Positions 9,181 through 17,332 of a DNA stretch of 64,000 bases are shown piece after piece; position 1 is the first letter of the stretch; every line of letters starts with the position of its first letter. The notes below the pieces were generated by a model. It searched no databases. It worked only from the letters and a program-made list of their open reading frames with translations, and was not told the origin of the DNA. The DNA is taken from positions 2,469,501 through 2,533,500 of the forward strand of contig NZ_CP096670.1 of NCBI RefSeq assembly GCF_023238625.1. Reading direction: 5' to 3'. This DNA comes from Agarivorans sp. TSD2052. Its GTDB lineage: Bacteria; Pseudomonadota; Gammaproteobacteria; Enterobacterales; Celerinatantimonadaceae. A program made the position numbers and the translations under genes.

Positions 9181-10167
9181 TTATGCTCTAGTGACCAATT
9201 TACGAGGAATAACCTCCACCCCAGTTTGATACTTACCACTGGCAGCAGCCAAAGCTAGAGCTAACGATTTATCTGCAATGATATCCAGTTGTTGAGGTAG
9301 TGACTGCACCTTTATGGTTAGCATATTGAGTAAAGCATGGTCACCAAAGGTTGCTAAGCTTATTCGTTTTGACAATTCTGGGTATTCAACGAGAACATCC
9401 ATCACCCCTTCGAACAAAATATACGAGGTAGTGACGATGCCTTCTGGTAGGCAATCGTCTGCCAGCCATTGCCTAATTATTTTTGATGCTTGCTCTCGAG
9501 AAAAGCGCTCACCATAACTGATCCGGTTATCGAGTTTTCTTGGACTTTTATCAATGGCTGCTTGATACCCTTGCTCACGCTCCTTTGACACGATTAAATC
9601 GCGGGAGGCGGCGACCAAACCAACACTATTACAGCCCCGATCAATCAGAGACTGAGTTAAGCTAGCGGCACCATCAAAATCTTCACTAATGACGCTACAG
9701 AAATGCTCGTCGTTAAACATCCTATCCACCGCTATTACGGGGATCCCTTGTTGTTGAACGCCTAAATAAAAACCATCAGACGCAGGCAAGCAACTCGCAA
9801 CAATCAACACATCGATGTGACGACTGATTAAGCTATTCACTACCACTTGCTCATTAGCAGGGTCATCATCGCTACAACAAATAATGAAATGATAACCTTG
9901 CTTGCGCGCATCACGTTCCAGCAATTTGGCTAATTTGGCATAACTGCTATTCTCAAGATCGGGTATTACTAAGCCAAAGGTTTTACTGGCTCCACCTCTT
10001 AGTAGGCTGGCGGCATGGTTAGGCTGATAGTCATGTTTATTAACAACAGCAAGTACACGCTGCTGGGTTTTTTGGCTAATTCGATACTTCTCTGCTTTAC
10101 CGTTTATGACGTAACTTGCCGTGGTTTTTGATACCCCAGCGAGTAAGGCAATCTCATCCAATTTCAT
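9181..10167 (-). CDS. cra: Cra/FruR LacI-family fructose repressor
   Basis: LacI-family regulator of 328 residues whose N-terminus MKLDEIALLAGVSKTTASYV is almost identical to the helix-turn-helix of E. coli Cra. The periplasmic-binding-protein-like effector domain follows (GLVIPDLENSSY, IATFGDH-like segment near residue 270). Cra is released from DNA by fructose 1-phosphate (and, debatably, fructose 1,6-bisphosphate). It lies divergent from fruBKA, and two near-perfect Cra operators occupy the intergenic region, so direct local control of fruBKA is very likely and autoregulation is possible. Whether it is a global carbon regulator as in enterics or a local FruR cannot be told from one locus. 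Confidence 0.92.
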   Translation of the reverse strand: MKLDEIALLAGVSKTTASYVINGKAEKYRISQKTQQRVLAVVNKHDYQPNHAASLLRGGASKTFGLVIPDLENSSYAKLAKLLERDARKQGYHFIICCSDDDPANEQVVVNSLISRHIDVLIVASCLPASDGFYLGVQQQGIPVIAVDRMFNDEHFCSVISEDFDGAASLTQSLIDRGCNSVGLVAASRDLIVSKEREQGYQAAIDKSPRKLDNRISYGERFSREQASKIIRQWLADDCLPEGIVTTSYILFEGVMDVLVEYPELSKRISLATFGDHALLNMLTIKVQSLPQQLDIIADKSLALALAAASGKYQTGVEVIPRKLVTRA

Positions 10168-10206
10168 TTTTTCACCTATCCGATAACACCACTAAAAAGG
10201 ATCACT

Positions 10207-10222
10207 CGTGATCGCGATCACT
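10207..10222. promoter_or_regulatory. CRP-type binding site in the cra-fruB intergenic region
   Basis: CGTGA-TCGCGA-TCACT matches the CRP core TGTGA-N6-TCACA in eight of ten positions with the correct six-base spacer, and it is a perfect palindrome from 10208 to 10221. It is 40 bases before the cra start and about 180 bases before fruB, so it could serve either direction. Confidence 0.6.
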
Positions 10223-10261
10223 TTTTGTTTACAACTTTCATAAGAACATTTGCAATATTAG

Positions 10262-10275
10262 CTGAATCGATTCAG
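10262..10275. promoter_or_regulatory. Cra operator, distal to fruB
   Basis: CTGAATCGATTCAG is a perfect 14-base palindrome that fits the Cra consensus (TGAAWCG-N-TTCA). It lies 130 bases before fruB and 95 bases before cra. Confidence 0.82.
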
Positions 10276-10338
10276 TATGTCATTAATAGTTTGATAAAGC
10301 CCATATTAAGGCCCTCAAACTTTTTTTAAAGACAATTT

Positions 10339-10354
10339 GCTGAATCGTTTCAGC
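10339..10354. promoter_or_regulatory. Cra operator, proximal to fruB
   Basis: GCTGAATCGTTTCAGC, read on the minus strand, contains TGAAACGATTCA, an excellent Cra site. It is 50 bases before the fruB start codon, where a repressor would block the fruBKA promoter. Centre-to-centre distance from the distal operator is about 78 bases, near seven helical turns, which would permit looping. Confidence 0.85.
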
Positions 10355-10404
10355 AATAGTCACCTCCGGTAGACAGGTGGCGTAATTTAACAGGAACCTT
10401 AAAT

Positions 10405-11541
10405 ATGTTAACGCTAGTACCTAAAGATATACATCTCGACCAGAGCGCCGAAAACAAACAATCAGCCATTACGTTTTTGGCTAAAGCCTTATTTGAGAAC
10501 GGTCTGGTTACTGCCGATTATGTAAACGGTATGCTTGAAAGAGAACAAGTAAATTCAACTTACCTAGGTAATGGTATCGCAATACCACACGGAACAACCG
10601 AAACCAGAAGCCTAGTAAAATCTACCGGTGTATCTGTACACCACTACCCTTTAGGTGTGGATTGGGGCGATGGTAATACTGTCTATTTAGCGATTGGCAT
10701 CGCCGCGAAATCTGCTGAACACCTAGTCATTTTAAAACAACTCACCAAAGTATTGTCTATGGATGGTGCAGATGAACTGATTAGAAATGCGACTAACATT
10801 GACACTTTAATCAATTTACTAAACGGCGATACTCAACTAGAAGTTGAGTTCGACAGCCAGTTAGTTTTGGATAACTTTCCAGTAAATAGTTTAATACAAC
10901 TTAAAGCTGTAGCCGCTGGCACATTAAAAAATAGACAACTGATCAACCAACAGGCGATTGCTGCAGCTCTTGAGATAAACCCTGGTTACTTAGCCAACGG
11001 TTATTGGCTAAGTTGTTTAACTGAAGGGGCTCTGCGCAGCGGTGCTTGTGTAGTTAAAGTGGCTGAAGAATTTGAACACGAGAACCTTCCGGTCAAAGGG
11101 CTATTGATGGTAAGCGCAGCTAACCCCTGTTACGCATCGATTTTAGAAGCCCTTAGCCTGCAGTTATTCGAGGACGGGTTAGTTAGTTTCGCTCAATTAA
11201 CCACTACAGACTTAGTCAACTGCCTTACTCAGCAACAAACACCCAGCGCAACGCCAAGCAGCGGAGACAATGTAGCAGTATTCGAAATCACCAACCTGCA
11301 TGGTTTACATGCTCGCCCCGGCGCTTTGCTCGTCGCAGAAGCGAAGAAGTTTTCATCCTCCATTAACGTCACGAATATCAGTAGCGAATCGGCAACTGTG
11401 AACGCTAAAAGCTTAATGAAGGTAATGACTTTAGGCGTGAAATACAAAGACAAACTGCAATTTGTTGCCGACGGAGACGACGCCCCCCACGCCCTAGAAG
11501 CGCTAGGCAACGCCATCGCCGCCGGTTTAGGAGAAGACTAA
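10405..11541 (+). CDS. fruB: FruB, fructose PTS EIIA-HPr diphosphoryl transfer protein
   Basis: The 378-residue fusion has an EIIA(Fru) domain at residues 1-145 with phosphorylated His62 (AIPHGT), a central linking domain, and a C-terminal FPr/HPr domain from about 285 with active His302 (GLHARPG). It passes phosphate from enzyme I to the fructose permease FruA. Size and order match E. coli FruB (376). First gene of fruBKA; AGGA lies before the ATG. Expression should rise with fructose when Cra leaves the two upstream operators. Confidence 0.95.
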   Translation: MLTLVPKDIHLDQSAENKQSAITFLAKALFENGLVTADYVNGMLEREQVNSTYLGNGIAIPHGTTETRSLVKSTGVSVHHYPLGVDWGDGNTVYLAIGIAAKSAEHLVILKQLTKVLSMDGADELIRNATNIDTLINLLNGDTQLEVEFDSQLVLDNFPVNSLIQLKAVAAGTLKNRQLINQQAIAAALEINPGYLANGYWLSCLTEGALRSGACVVKVAEEFEHENLPVKGLLMVSAANPCYASILEALSLQLFEDGLVSFAQLTTTDLVNCLTQQQTPSATPSSGDNVAVFEITNLHGLHARPGALLVAEAKKFSSSINVTNISSESATVNAKSLMKVMTLGVKYKDKLQFVADGDDAPHALEALGNAIAAGLGED

Positions 11542-11542
11542 A

Positions 11543-12484
11543 ATGAACAAAAACAACGCGGTACTTTGTATTACGCTAAATCCAGCTTTAGATCTTACCG
11601 GCAACTTACAGAATATACGGTTAGGTAAAGTCAATGCCATCACTGATGCCAACTTACACCCTGCCGGTAAAGGCGTAAACGTGGCCAAAGTACTGGCAGA
11701 GCTAGGCGCAAATGTCTGTGTATCTGGTTTTCTTGGTATCGAGAACGCCTCGGCCTTTGAAGCCCTGTTTGACCAACACAATATTACAGACGAATTTGTA
11801 AGAGTTGCAGGAGCCACTCGCACCAATGTGAAAGTGGTGGCATGCAGTGGCGCAGTGACAGATCTCAATTTCCCTGGTTTTTCTATAACCGAGCAAACGA
11901 TTACTGCGTTTAACAACAAACTAGAACAACTGTGTCAGCATTATGCGTATGTCGTGTTTGCAGGAAGCCTGCCTAAAGGCTTACCAGCGAGTCAATTAGC
12001 CGGATGGATTAAATTGGCCAAAAATAAAGGCTGTAAAGTACTTGTGGATACCTCAGGAGAGGCGCTTATAGCAGCAATTGAGGCCGCACCTCACATGATA
12101 AAACCCAATCAAGATGAGCTAGAAGAGCTTTGCCAACAAGCTTTAAATAGCATCGATGACATCAAACTACCTAGCGCTAACTTAGCACTCAAGGGCATTG
12201 AGCACGTTGTCATTTCTCGCGGGGAAAAAGGGGCATTATGGTTACACCGAGAACGATGGATGCAAGCCCAGCCGCCGAGCATGAAAGTGGTAAGCACCGT
12301 GGGGGCTGGCGATACTTTTGTCGCAAGTTTCTGCTGGGGACTGATACAGCAATTTGACCCCATCCAACAACTAAATTTTGCCAGTGCGATGTCTGCATTG
12401 GCTGTCGCTCAAACCAATGTTGGTTTACCTGCCTTAGACGCCTTAGCAAAGGTTCAGCAGCAAACTATCATTACGCAACTTTAA
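11543..12484 (+). CDS. fruK: FruK, 1-phosphofructokinase
   Basis: PfkB/ribokinase-family kinase of 313 residues that phosphorylates fructose 1-phosphate to fructose 1,6-bisphosphate. Visible motifs are the N-terminal substrate region (LNPALDLT, HPAGKGVNVAKVLAELG) and the ATP/catalytic GAGDTF motif near residue 254. It starts one base after the fruB stop, so the two are translationally coupled, and is followed by fruA. FruK removes the Cra inducer fructose 1-phosphate. Confidence 0.95.
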   Translation: MNKNNAVLCITLNPALDLTGNLQNIRLGKVNAITDANLHPAGKGVNVAKVLAELGANVCVSGFLGIENASAFEALFDQHNITDEFVRVAGATRTNVKVVACSGAVTDLNFPGFSITEQTITAFNNKLEQLCQHYAYVVFAGSLPKGLPASQLAGWIKLAKNKGCKVLVDTSGEALIAAIEAAPHMIKPNQDELEELCQQALNSIDDIKLPSANLALKGIEHVVISRGEKGALWLHRERWMQAQPPSMKVVSTVGAGDTFVASFCWGLIQQFDPIQQLNFASAMSALAVAQTNVGLPALDALAKVQQQTIITQL

Positions 12485-12503
12485 ACAGACCAAGGAATTG
12501 CAT

Positions 12504-14258
12504 ATGAATACGGTAATTGTTACAGCTTGCCCTAGCGGTATTGCCAACAGCATAATTACAGCAGGTCTACTAGAACAGGCCACTAAAGAACAAGCATGGC
12601 CCAGTGTCATTGAATGTCATTCTACGATTAAAGAAAACACGCCCTTAAAGCAAACAGCTATTGATGGCGCCGAACTGGTTATCATTGTGGCTGATCCACA
12701 GTGTTATCAGCACCTAAGGCTATCGCGCTTTAACGATAAGCTTGTTTACCAAGCATTACCGAGTGAAGTTATCTCGGATCCAAAAAACTTTTTGAATTTG
12801 GCCAAAGAAAAGGCAGTTACGTTCTCTGCCCCACAACATTCTACAGCAACACCTACTACCACCAATTCGTCGCTAAATATTGTTGGTATTACTGCTTGCC
12901 CCACTGGCGTAGCTCATACTTTTATGGCCGCTGAAGCCCTTGAAGATATAGGGAAAAGCCTAGGTCATAGAGTGAAAATTGAAACCCGCGGCTCTGTTGG
13001 AGCAAAGAACCAACTAACTGAAGCTGAAATAGCGGCTGCCGACTTAGTGATTATTGCCGCCGATATCGAAGTTGATTTGGCCAGATTTCAAGGTAAGAAA
13101 CTGTATAAAACATCAACCGGTATCGCACTTAAAAAAACGAAAGCTTGTTACCAGTCTGCTATTAGCGATGCCACCATTTATCAGCACTTAGCCAATAATA
13201 ACTCATCGGCGGCAAACAACGAAAAAACCGGGGCTTATAAACACCTGATGACCGGCGTTTCTCATATGCTACCTATCGTCGTAGCGGGTGGCCTATGCAT
13301 TGCGTTGTCTTTCATATTCGGAATCGAAGCCTTTAAAGAAGAAGGTACGCTAGCTGCAGCCTTAATGACCATAGGTGGGGGGTCTGCATTTGCACTAATG
13401 ATCCCCGTATTAGCCGGTTATATAGCCTATTCAATCGCCGATAGGCCGGGGCTTGCTCCTGGCTTGGTTGGTGGCATGTTAGCCAGCTCAACAGGTGCTG
13501 GATTCTTAGGGGGTATATTGGCTGGTTTTATTGCCGGTTACTTAGCCAAGTGGTTATTAGATAACATTAAACTACCTAGCTCAATGGAAGCCCTTAAGCC
13601 TATCCTCATTGTGCCATTTTTAGGAACCTTGGCAGTGGGTCTAATAATGATTTATGTGGTAGGTAGCCCTGTAGCGGCAGCCATGAGTGGCTTAACAGAT
13701 TTCCTAAATAACATGGGCTCTACTAATGCCGTACTACTAGGCATTATTCTTGGTTGCATGATGTGTTTCGACCTTGGTGGGCCGGTAAACAAAGCCGCAT
13801 ACACGTTTGGTGTTGGCTTATTGTCTACTCAAACTTATGGCCCAATGGCAGCAGTAATGGCTGCTGGTATGGTACCCGCTTTAGGTATGGGCTTGGCAAC
13901 CTTCCTTGCGCGCAACAAGTTTATAGAAAGTGAGAGAGAGGCTGGTAAAGCATCATTTGTGCTGGGCTTATGCTTCATTTCTGAAGGTGCGATCCCCTTT
14001 GCCGCCAAAGACCCAATGCGGGTGATTCCAGCGTGTATGGCCGGCGGTGCGGTTACCGGTGCGTTATCCATGTTGTTTGGAGCAGAGTTATTGGCACCGC
14101 ACGGTGGGCTGTTTGTACTATTTATACCTAATGCGATTTCCCCGGTGTTTTTATACCTAGCAGCCATCGCAGCAGGGACAGCAATAACCGGTTTTGCCTA
14201 TGCATTGACCAAAAAGTCTGATAAGGCTGTTGATAAAGCCGTGCCTGTGACCAATTAG
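12504..14258 (+). CDS. fruA: FruA, fructose-specific PTS EIIB'BC permease
   Basis: Membrane permease that imports fructose and releases fructose 1-phosphate. Order: IIB' domain (residues 1-100), IIB domain with phospho-accepting Cys132 (ITACPTGVAHTF), then a polytopic IIC domain from about 245 (ALMIPVLAGYIAYSIADRPG). The first domain keeps a Cys9 in the same setting (TACPSGIANS); the E. coli IIB' domain, as I recall it, lacks this Cys. The ORF is open from a TTG at 12498, but ATG 12504 has AAGGA seven bases upstream and gives 584 residues. A strong terminator follows. Confidence 0.94.
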   Translation: MNTVIVTACPSGIANSIITAGLLEQATKEQAWPSVIECHSTIKENTPLKQTAIDGAELVIIVADPQCYQHLRLSRFNDKLVYQALPSEVISDPKNFLNLAKEKAVTFSAPQHSTATPTTTNSSLNIVGITACPTGVAHTFMAAEALEDIGKSLGHRVKIETRGSVGAKNQLTEAEIAAADLVIIAADIEVDLARFQGKKLYKTSTGIALKKTKACYQSAISDATIYQHLANNNSSAANNEKTGAYKHLMTGVSHMLPIVVAGGLCIALSFIFGIEAFKEEGTLAAALMTIGGGSAFALMIPVLAGYIAYSIADRPGLAPGLVGGMLASSTGAGFLGGILAGFIAGYLAKWLLDNIKLPSSMEALKPILIVPFLGTLAVGLIMIYVVGSPVAAAMSGLTDFLNNMGSTNAVLLGIILGCMMCFDLGGPVNKAAYTFGVGLLSTQTYGPMAAVMAAGMVPALGMGLATFLARNKFIESEREAGKASFVLGLCFISEGAIPFAAKDPMRVIPACMAGGAVTGALSMLFGAELLAPHGGLFVLFIPNAISPVFLYLAAIAAGTAITGFAYALTKKSDKAVDKAVPVTN

Positions 14259-14278
14259 TTATACATTTATTTGCAACA

Positions 14279-14304
14279 AGCCAACTCAAGGAGTTGGCTT
14301 TTTT
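14279..14304 (+). terminator. Rho-independent terminator of fruBKA
   Basis: AGCCAACTC (14279-14287) pairs with GAGTTGGCT (14291-14299) around a three-base loop and runs into six T residues. It begins 21 bases after the fruA stop. Confidence 0.92.
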
Positions 14305-14680
14305 ATATGTGAAATAGCTACGAATATCATATAGTTGACTCGCCATACAATTCATTTGGCTTAGACCCGCAACCCGAGGTGTTTTAAAAGAGAAGGTAAA
14401 GTCAACAGCATGAAATTATTTGGCAAGTTTCACTGTCTTAATAATAGACTTTATGCATAACATCAGCGGTAAACTAAGCAGGAGTGAGAGGATCACGAGG
14501 CGCGAAATAAAACACTCAAGGGCTGAGAATCTGACTATCGATGTAAACTAAGAGATGCACTTAAAATAGCCGCGAAGTGAATATAACGAGCTTACCATTG
14601 ATGATTTTTTAACATCGATAAATAGAGACTTAAAAGGGTTATCTTAAGGTAGATAATTTAAGAGTATTAAAAGGAACAAC
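14305..14680. other. Intergenic region without a recognisable gene
   Basis: About 375 AT-rich bases between the fruA terminator and the SRP RNA region. I see no convincing ORF, tRNA or operator. An AAGGA motif precedes ATG 14681, but that ORF runs antisense through the SRP RNA gene (see the DUF547 entry). Confidence 0.6.
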
Positions 14681-14716
14681 ATGAAAAGTATGGGTAATTT
14701 AATATCTTATAAGATT

Positions 14717-14830
14717 GGGTGGCAACCCTACCAGCCACATCCCGGCACTCGAGTCGTCTGCTGCGGTTGCTCCCTTCCGGGCCTGGCCGAGTTCACAGAG
14801 TATCAATGCGGGAGGACCAATAGGGCCACC
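14717..14830 (-). ncRNA. ffs: 4.5S RNA, signal recognition particle RNA (bacterial small type)
   Basis: Read on the minus strand, 14830 down to 14717 gives a 114-nt RNA, the same length as E. coli 4.5S RNA. The ends pair (5' GGTGGCCCTA with 3' TAGGGTTGCCACC, a small bulge). The centre carries the universally conserved SRP domain IV hairpin with a GGAA tetraloop and the asymmetric loop (GGCCCGGAAGGGAGCAACC). The segments CCTCCCGCA and TGCCGGGATGTGGCTGG also match the E. coli molecule. It binds Ffh to target membrane proteins co-translationally. A leader of about 22 bases between promoter and mature 5' end agrees with RNase P processing as in E. coli. Confidence 0.95.
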
Positions 14831-14858
14831 ATAGATGAGCTTCCGAAGAAGCGAGGCC

Positions 14859-14887
14859 ATTCTCGCCTAAGCTTTCATGTTTTGCAA
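14859..14887 (-). promoter_or_regulatory. Predicted promoter of the SRP RNA gene
   Basis: On the minus strand TTGCAA (14887-14882) and GAGAAT (14864-14859) are 17 bases apart, followed by a GC-rich stretch (GGCCTCGC) of the kind found in stringently controlled stable-RNA promoters. Start would be near 14852, leaving a 22-base leader before the mature RNA end at 14830. Confidence 0.5.
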
Positions 14888-15673
14888 TCGCTAAAAAGCT
14901 TTTTTCGACCTGCATCAGGTTTGTTTGCTCAAGTTTTAATCCTTATGAGTTTAATTTCTTCTCCGGTTGCGATTGCTGAAACGTTTGACCACTCAAACTG
15001 GGACAATTTACTGAACGAGTATGTCCATTGGCCAGTAGCCAACCAAGAAAGCCGAGTTGATTACGCGAACTTTGACCAAGCCAAGCTAGAACAATACTTA
15101 GATACAGTCGCAGCGATTCGCCAGCAACAATTTAATGCTTGGGGTGATGATGAACAATTGGCTTTTTTAATAAATGCTTATAACGCCTATACAGTACAAT
15201 TCATTTTAACCGCCTACCCTAACATCAACTCAATACGTGACTTGGGTAACTTATTTCAGTCTCCATGGAAGAAAAAACGTTTTTCCTTGTTTGGTGAACA
15301 AGTCAGCCTAGACCATATTGAGCACCAGCTGATCCGACCGGTATATAACAATCCGCTAATTCATGCAGCGGTAGTATGTGCGGCTATTAGCTGCCCGCCT
15401 TTACAAAGCGTTGCCTACACCGGTGAACAACTTCAACAGCAACTCAGCCAAGCGTTTAGGGCATTTTTGCGCAGCAACAAGAACTATTACGATCCGACGA
15501 GCAAAAAGCTTAAGTTATCGTCGATATTTAAATGGTACAAGGATGACTTTGGCAATGACTTAAATCTTTATTTAAGCCAATATGCCGAAGACTTGAGAGC
15601 TGAAGCCAACATCATCGAGCAGGCTTCTGTCAGCTACTTAGATTACGATTGGTCTCTCAACGCTTACCCATAG
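14882..15673 (+). CDS. DUF547 domain protein, probably exported
   Basis: Conserved uncharacterised family. The DUF547 core includes LAFLINAYNAYTVQFIL, then GNLFQSPWKKKRFSLFG and the Cys-containing HAAVVCAAISCPPL, and ends with YLDYDWSLN. A signal-peptide-like segment (hydrophobic LFAQVLILMSLISSPVAIA) precedes the mature part. The start is uncertain. The ORF is open from ATG 14681 with a good AAGGA site, but codons 13-50 from there are the exact antisense of the SRP RNA, so that N-terminus is very probably spurious. TTG 14882 gives 263 residues with a normal basic-then-hydrophobic signal peptide, though no clear ribosome site. ATG 14945 is a shorter alternative. The DUF547 call is firm, the start is not. 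Confidence 0.75.
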   Translation: MQSLKSFFRPASGLFAQVLILMSLISSPVAIAETFDHSNWDNLLNEYVHWPVANQESRVDYANFDQAKLEQYLDTVAAIRQQQFNAWGDDEQLAFLINAYNAYTVQFILTAYPNINSIRDLGNLFQSPWKKKRFSLFGEQVSLDHIEHQLIRPVYNNPLIHAAVVCAAISCPPLQSVAYTGEQLQQQLSQAFRAFLRSNKNYYDPTSKKLKLSSIFKWYKDDFGNDLNLYLSQYAEDLRAEANIIEQASVSYLDYDWSLNAYP

Positions 15674-15691
15674 AAGCTAAAAGCAGAAACA

Positions 15692-15717
15692 AAAAAGCCC
15701 GGCATGCCGGGCTTTTT
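15692..15717. terminator. Bidirectional terminator between DUF547 gene and pfkA
   Basis: GCCCGGCATGCCGGGC (15697-15712) is a perfect 16-base palindrome flanked by an A-run on the left and a T-run on the right, so it works on both strands for the convergent genes. Confidence 0.93.
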
Positions 15718-15737
15718 ACCTGAGAGTTGTTTAGTTA

Positions 15738-16700
15738 TTAAAACAAGCACTTAGATAGGTTATATAACTCTTCGTTAAATGGACGTTTCATGTTTTCGAT
15801 ACAATCAATAATATCGTGATGAACCATGGTGTTATTTTGTATACCAATACAACGCCCACCCTCACCTTGCATTAACAACTCAACGGCATAAGCACCCATT
15901 CTACTCGCCATAACACGGTCACGACCAGTTGGCGTGCCGCCACGTTGAATATGACCAAGAATGGTTGCTCTGGTTTCACGACCAGTGGCCATTTCAATAC
16001 CAGCAGCCAACTCGTTCACGTTAGTGATGTGTTCGGTAATAGCAATAATTGCGTGTTTTTTACCTTTTTTCTGGCCATCTTGTAAGCTGTTAAGCAGCTC
16101 TTCGCGATTAAAACCTTTCTCTGGAATAATCACATATTCTGCACCGCCAGCAATACTAGCTTGCATGGCTAGATCACCACAGTAACGCCCCATAATTTCA
16201 ATAACAGAAATTCGGTTATGCGAAGATGACGTATCACGAATACGGTCAATGGCATCAATCACTACATTTAGCGCAGTATCAAAACCGATGGTGTAATCGG
16301 TGCCAGCAATATCATTATCAATAGTGCCTGGAAGGCCAATGCAGGGGAAGCCCATTTCAGTTAGCTTTTTAGCGCCCATGTATGAACCATCACCACCTAC
16401 CACCACTAAGGCTTCAATACCGTGTTTTTCTAGGTTTTTAACTGCGACTTCACGTACCGCAGGATCTTTAAATTCAGGGAAGCGTGCAGACCCCAGAAAA
16501 GTACCGCCACGATTTATCACATCAGACACACTGTAACGATCTAACTTCTTAATATTATCGTCATGTAACCCCATGTATCCATCGTATACACCGTATACTT
16601 CAATGCCTTGAGACAAAGCACTACGTACTACAGCGCGTACCGCTGCATTCATACCAGGAGCGTCGCCACCACTAGTTAAAACACCAATTTTCTTAACCAT
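15738..16700 (-). CDS. pfkA: PfkA, ATP-dependent 6-phosphofructokinase
   Basis: Glycolytic enzyme making fructose 1,6-bisphosphate from fructose 6-phosphate and ATP. Visible motifs: nucleotide-binding [17 protein letters not shown] at the N-terminus, GGDGSYMGA near residue 102, catalytic TIDND near 125, and [10 protein letters not shown] near 168. Of the two adjacent ATGs the second (16700) is preferred because GAGG lies five bases before it; that gives 320 residues, exactly the E. coli length. I found no convincing Cra operator upstream, unlike E. coli pfkA. Confidence 0.96.
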   Translation of the reverse strand: MVKKIGVLTSGGDAPGMNAAVRAVVRSALSQGIEVYGVYDGYMGLHDDNIKKLDRYSVSDVINRGGTFLGSARFPEFKDPAVREVAVKNLEKHGIEALVVVGGDGSYMGAKKLTEMGFPCIGLPGTIDNDIAGTDYTIGFDTALNVVIDAIDRIRDTSSSHNRISVIEIMGRYCGDLAMQASIAGGAEYVIIPEKGFNREELLNSLQDGQKKGKKHAIIAITEHITNVNELAAGIEMATGRETRATILGHIQRGGTPTGRDRVMASRMGAYAVELLMQGEGGRCIGIQNNTMVHHDIIDCIENMKRPFNEELYNLSKCLF

Positions 16701-16703
16701 CAT

Positions 16704-17117
16704 TCCCTCACAAAGCTGAACTGACCAAAACTTACAAAATAATTTAAGCGATTACTTTGAAAAACCATTTGAACCATTACAAATAAAATGGCTAAACAAT
16801 CCATTCAAAATAAAAAATTTAATATTATAAACAGACCGCCTGTTGGATAGCGGTATATACACTGACAATTTATGCGCGCATTGTGGCACGCGCAAGATAA
16901 CTGTTTTATGACCCTAATCAGATAACCCACACATTCTGAAACAAATTATCACCCTTGTCCAAAGTTAATCAAAACAGTTGCTTTGGAATACCTAGAGAAA
17001 TGAGCTAACTGTTAGAATCGTCTACTAAAACATCAATCACCGCGAATAAGCATAGCAAATACTTCACTTTGCATTCACATTAATGTAACATCCCCCTTCC
17101 AAACTTGAGCCGGTATT
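16704..17117. other. Intergenic region upstream of pfkA
   Basis: About 410 AT-rich bases between the divergent pfkA and the small ORF at 17158. It must contain the pfkA promoter, but I cannot assign one with confidence. No ORF, tRNA or clear operator is visible. Confidence 0.5.
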
Positions 17118-17118
17118 T

Positions 17119-17127
17119 TGGTATAAC
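17119..17127 (+). promoter_or_regulatory. Extended -10 promoter candidate for the small ORF
   Basis: TGGTATAAC is a TG-N-TATAAC extended -10 element, 31 bases before the start codon at 17158. No good -35 is seen, which extended -10 promoters tolerate. Confidence 0.4.
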
Positions 17128-17157
17128 AGTTTGCTCATCGAATTTTAAGGGAACTCA

Positions 17158-17277
17158 ATGAAGTCTGACCTTCAATATGCAATCGAACGTAACATTAAAA
17201 CTAACCGCCAAGCGGTGATCAACTATAACTTGTTACGCCAGCAAGAGCGTAATCTTTCCGATGAGGCTCAGCCCTAA
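17158..17277 (+). CDS. Small hypothetical protein of 39 residues
   Basis: Too short for most ORF callers but has all gene signals: a possible extended -10 promoter, an AAGGGA ribosome site six bases before ATG, and a strong terminator 31 bases after the stop. The product begins MKSDLQYAIERN and continues with a polar, basic, probably helical middle (NRQAVINYNLLRQQERN) and an acidic tail. There is no membrane segment or signal peptide and no Cys. I do not recognise a family. It could be a small regulatory or protein-binding peptide. Confidence 0.6.
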   Translation: MKSDLQYAIERNIKTNRQAVINYNLLRQQERNLSDEAQP

Positions 17278-17308
17278 GCAATGGCTTAGTGTTTAAGTGT
17301 ACTCATCA

Positions 17309-17332
17309 AAAAAGGGGCTGAAGCCCCTTTTT
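17309..17332. terminator. Bidirectional terminator after the small ORF
   Basis: GGGGCT (17314-17319) pairs with AGCCCC (17322-17327), flanked by A-run and T-run, so it can end both the small ORF transcript and the decayed gene on the opposite strand, whose stop lies two bases away at 17335. Confidence 0.88.

Noticed and set aside
14681-14881. Coding start of the DUF547 protein at ATG 14681 despite a good ribosome site.
   Set aside because: The segment is antisense to a complete 114-nt SRP RNA, and it would bury the signal peptide in mid-protein.
16704-17157. Cra operator in front of pfkA, expected from E. coli.
   Set aside because: The best match (TTAGAATCGTCTAC near 17012) lacks the TTCA half and is too weak.
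7981-17296. The 16-mer ATGGCTTAGTGTTTAA occurs at 7981 and at 17281.
   Set aside because: One shared 16-mer in 64 kb is within chance, the flanks differ, and no third copy was noticed.
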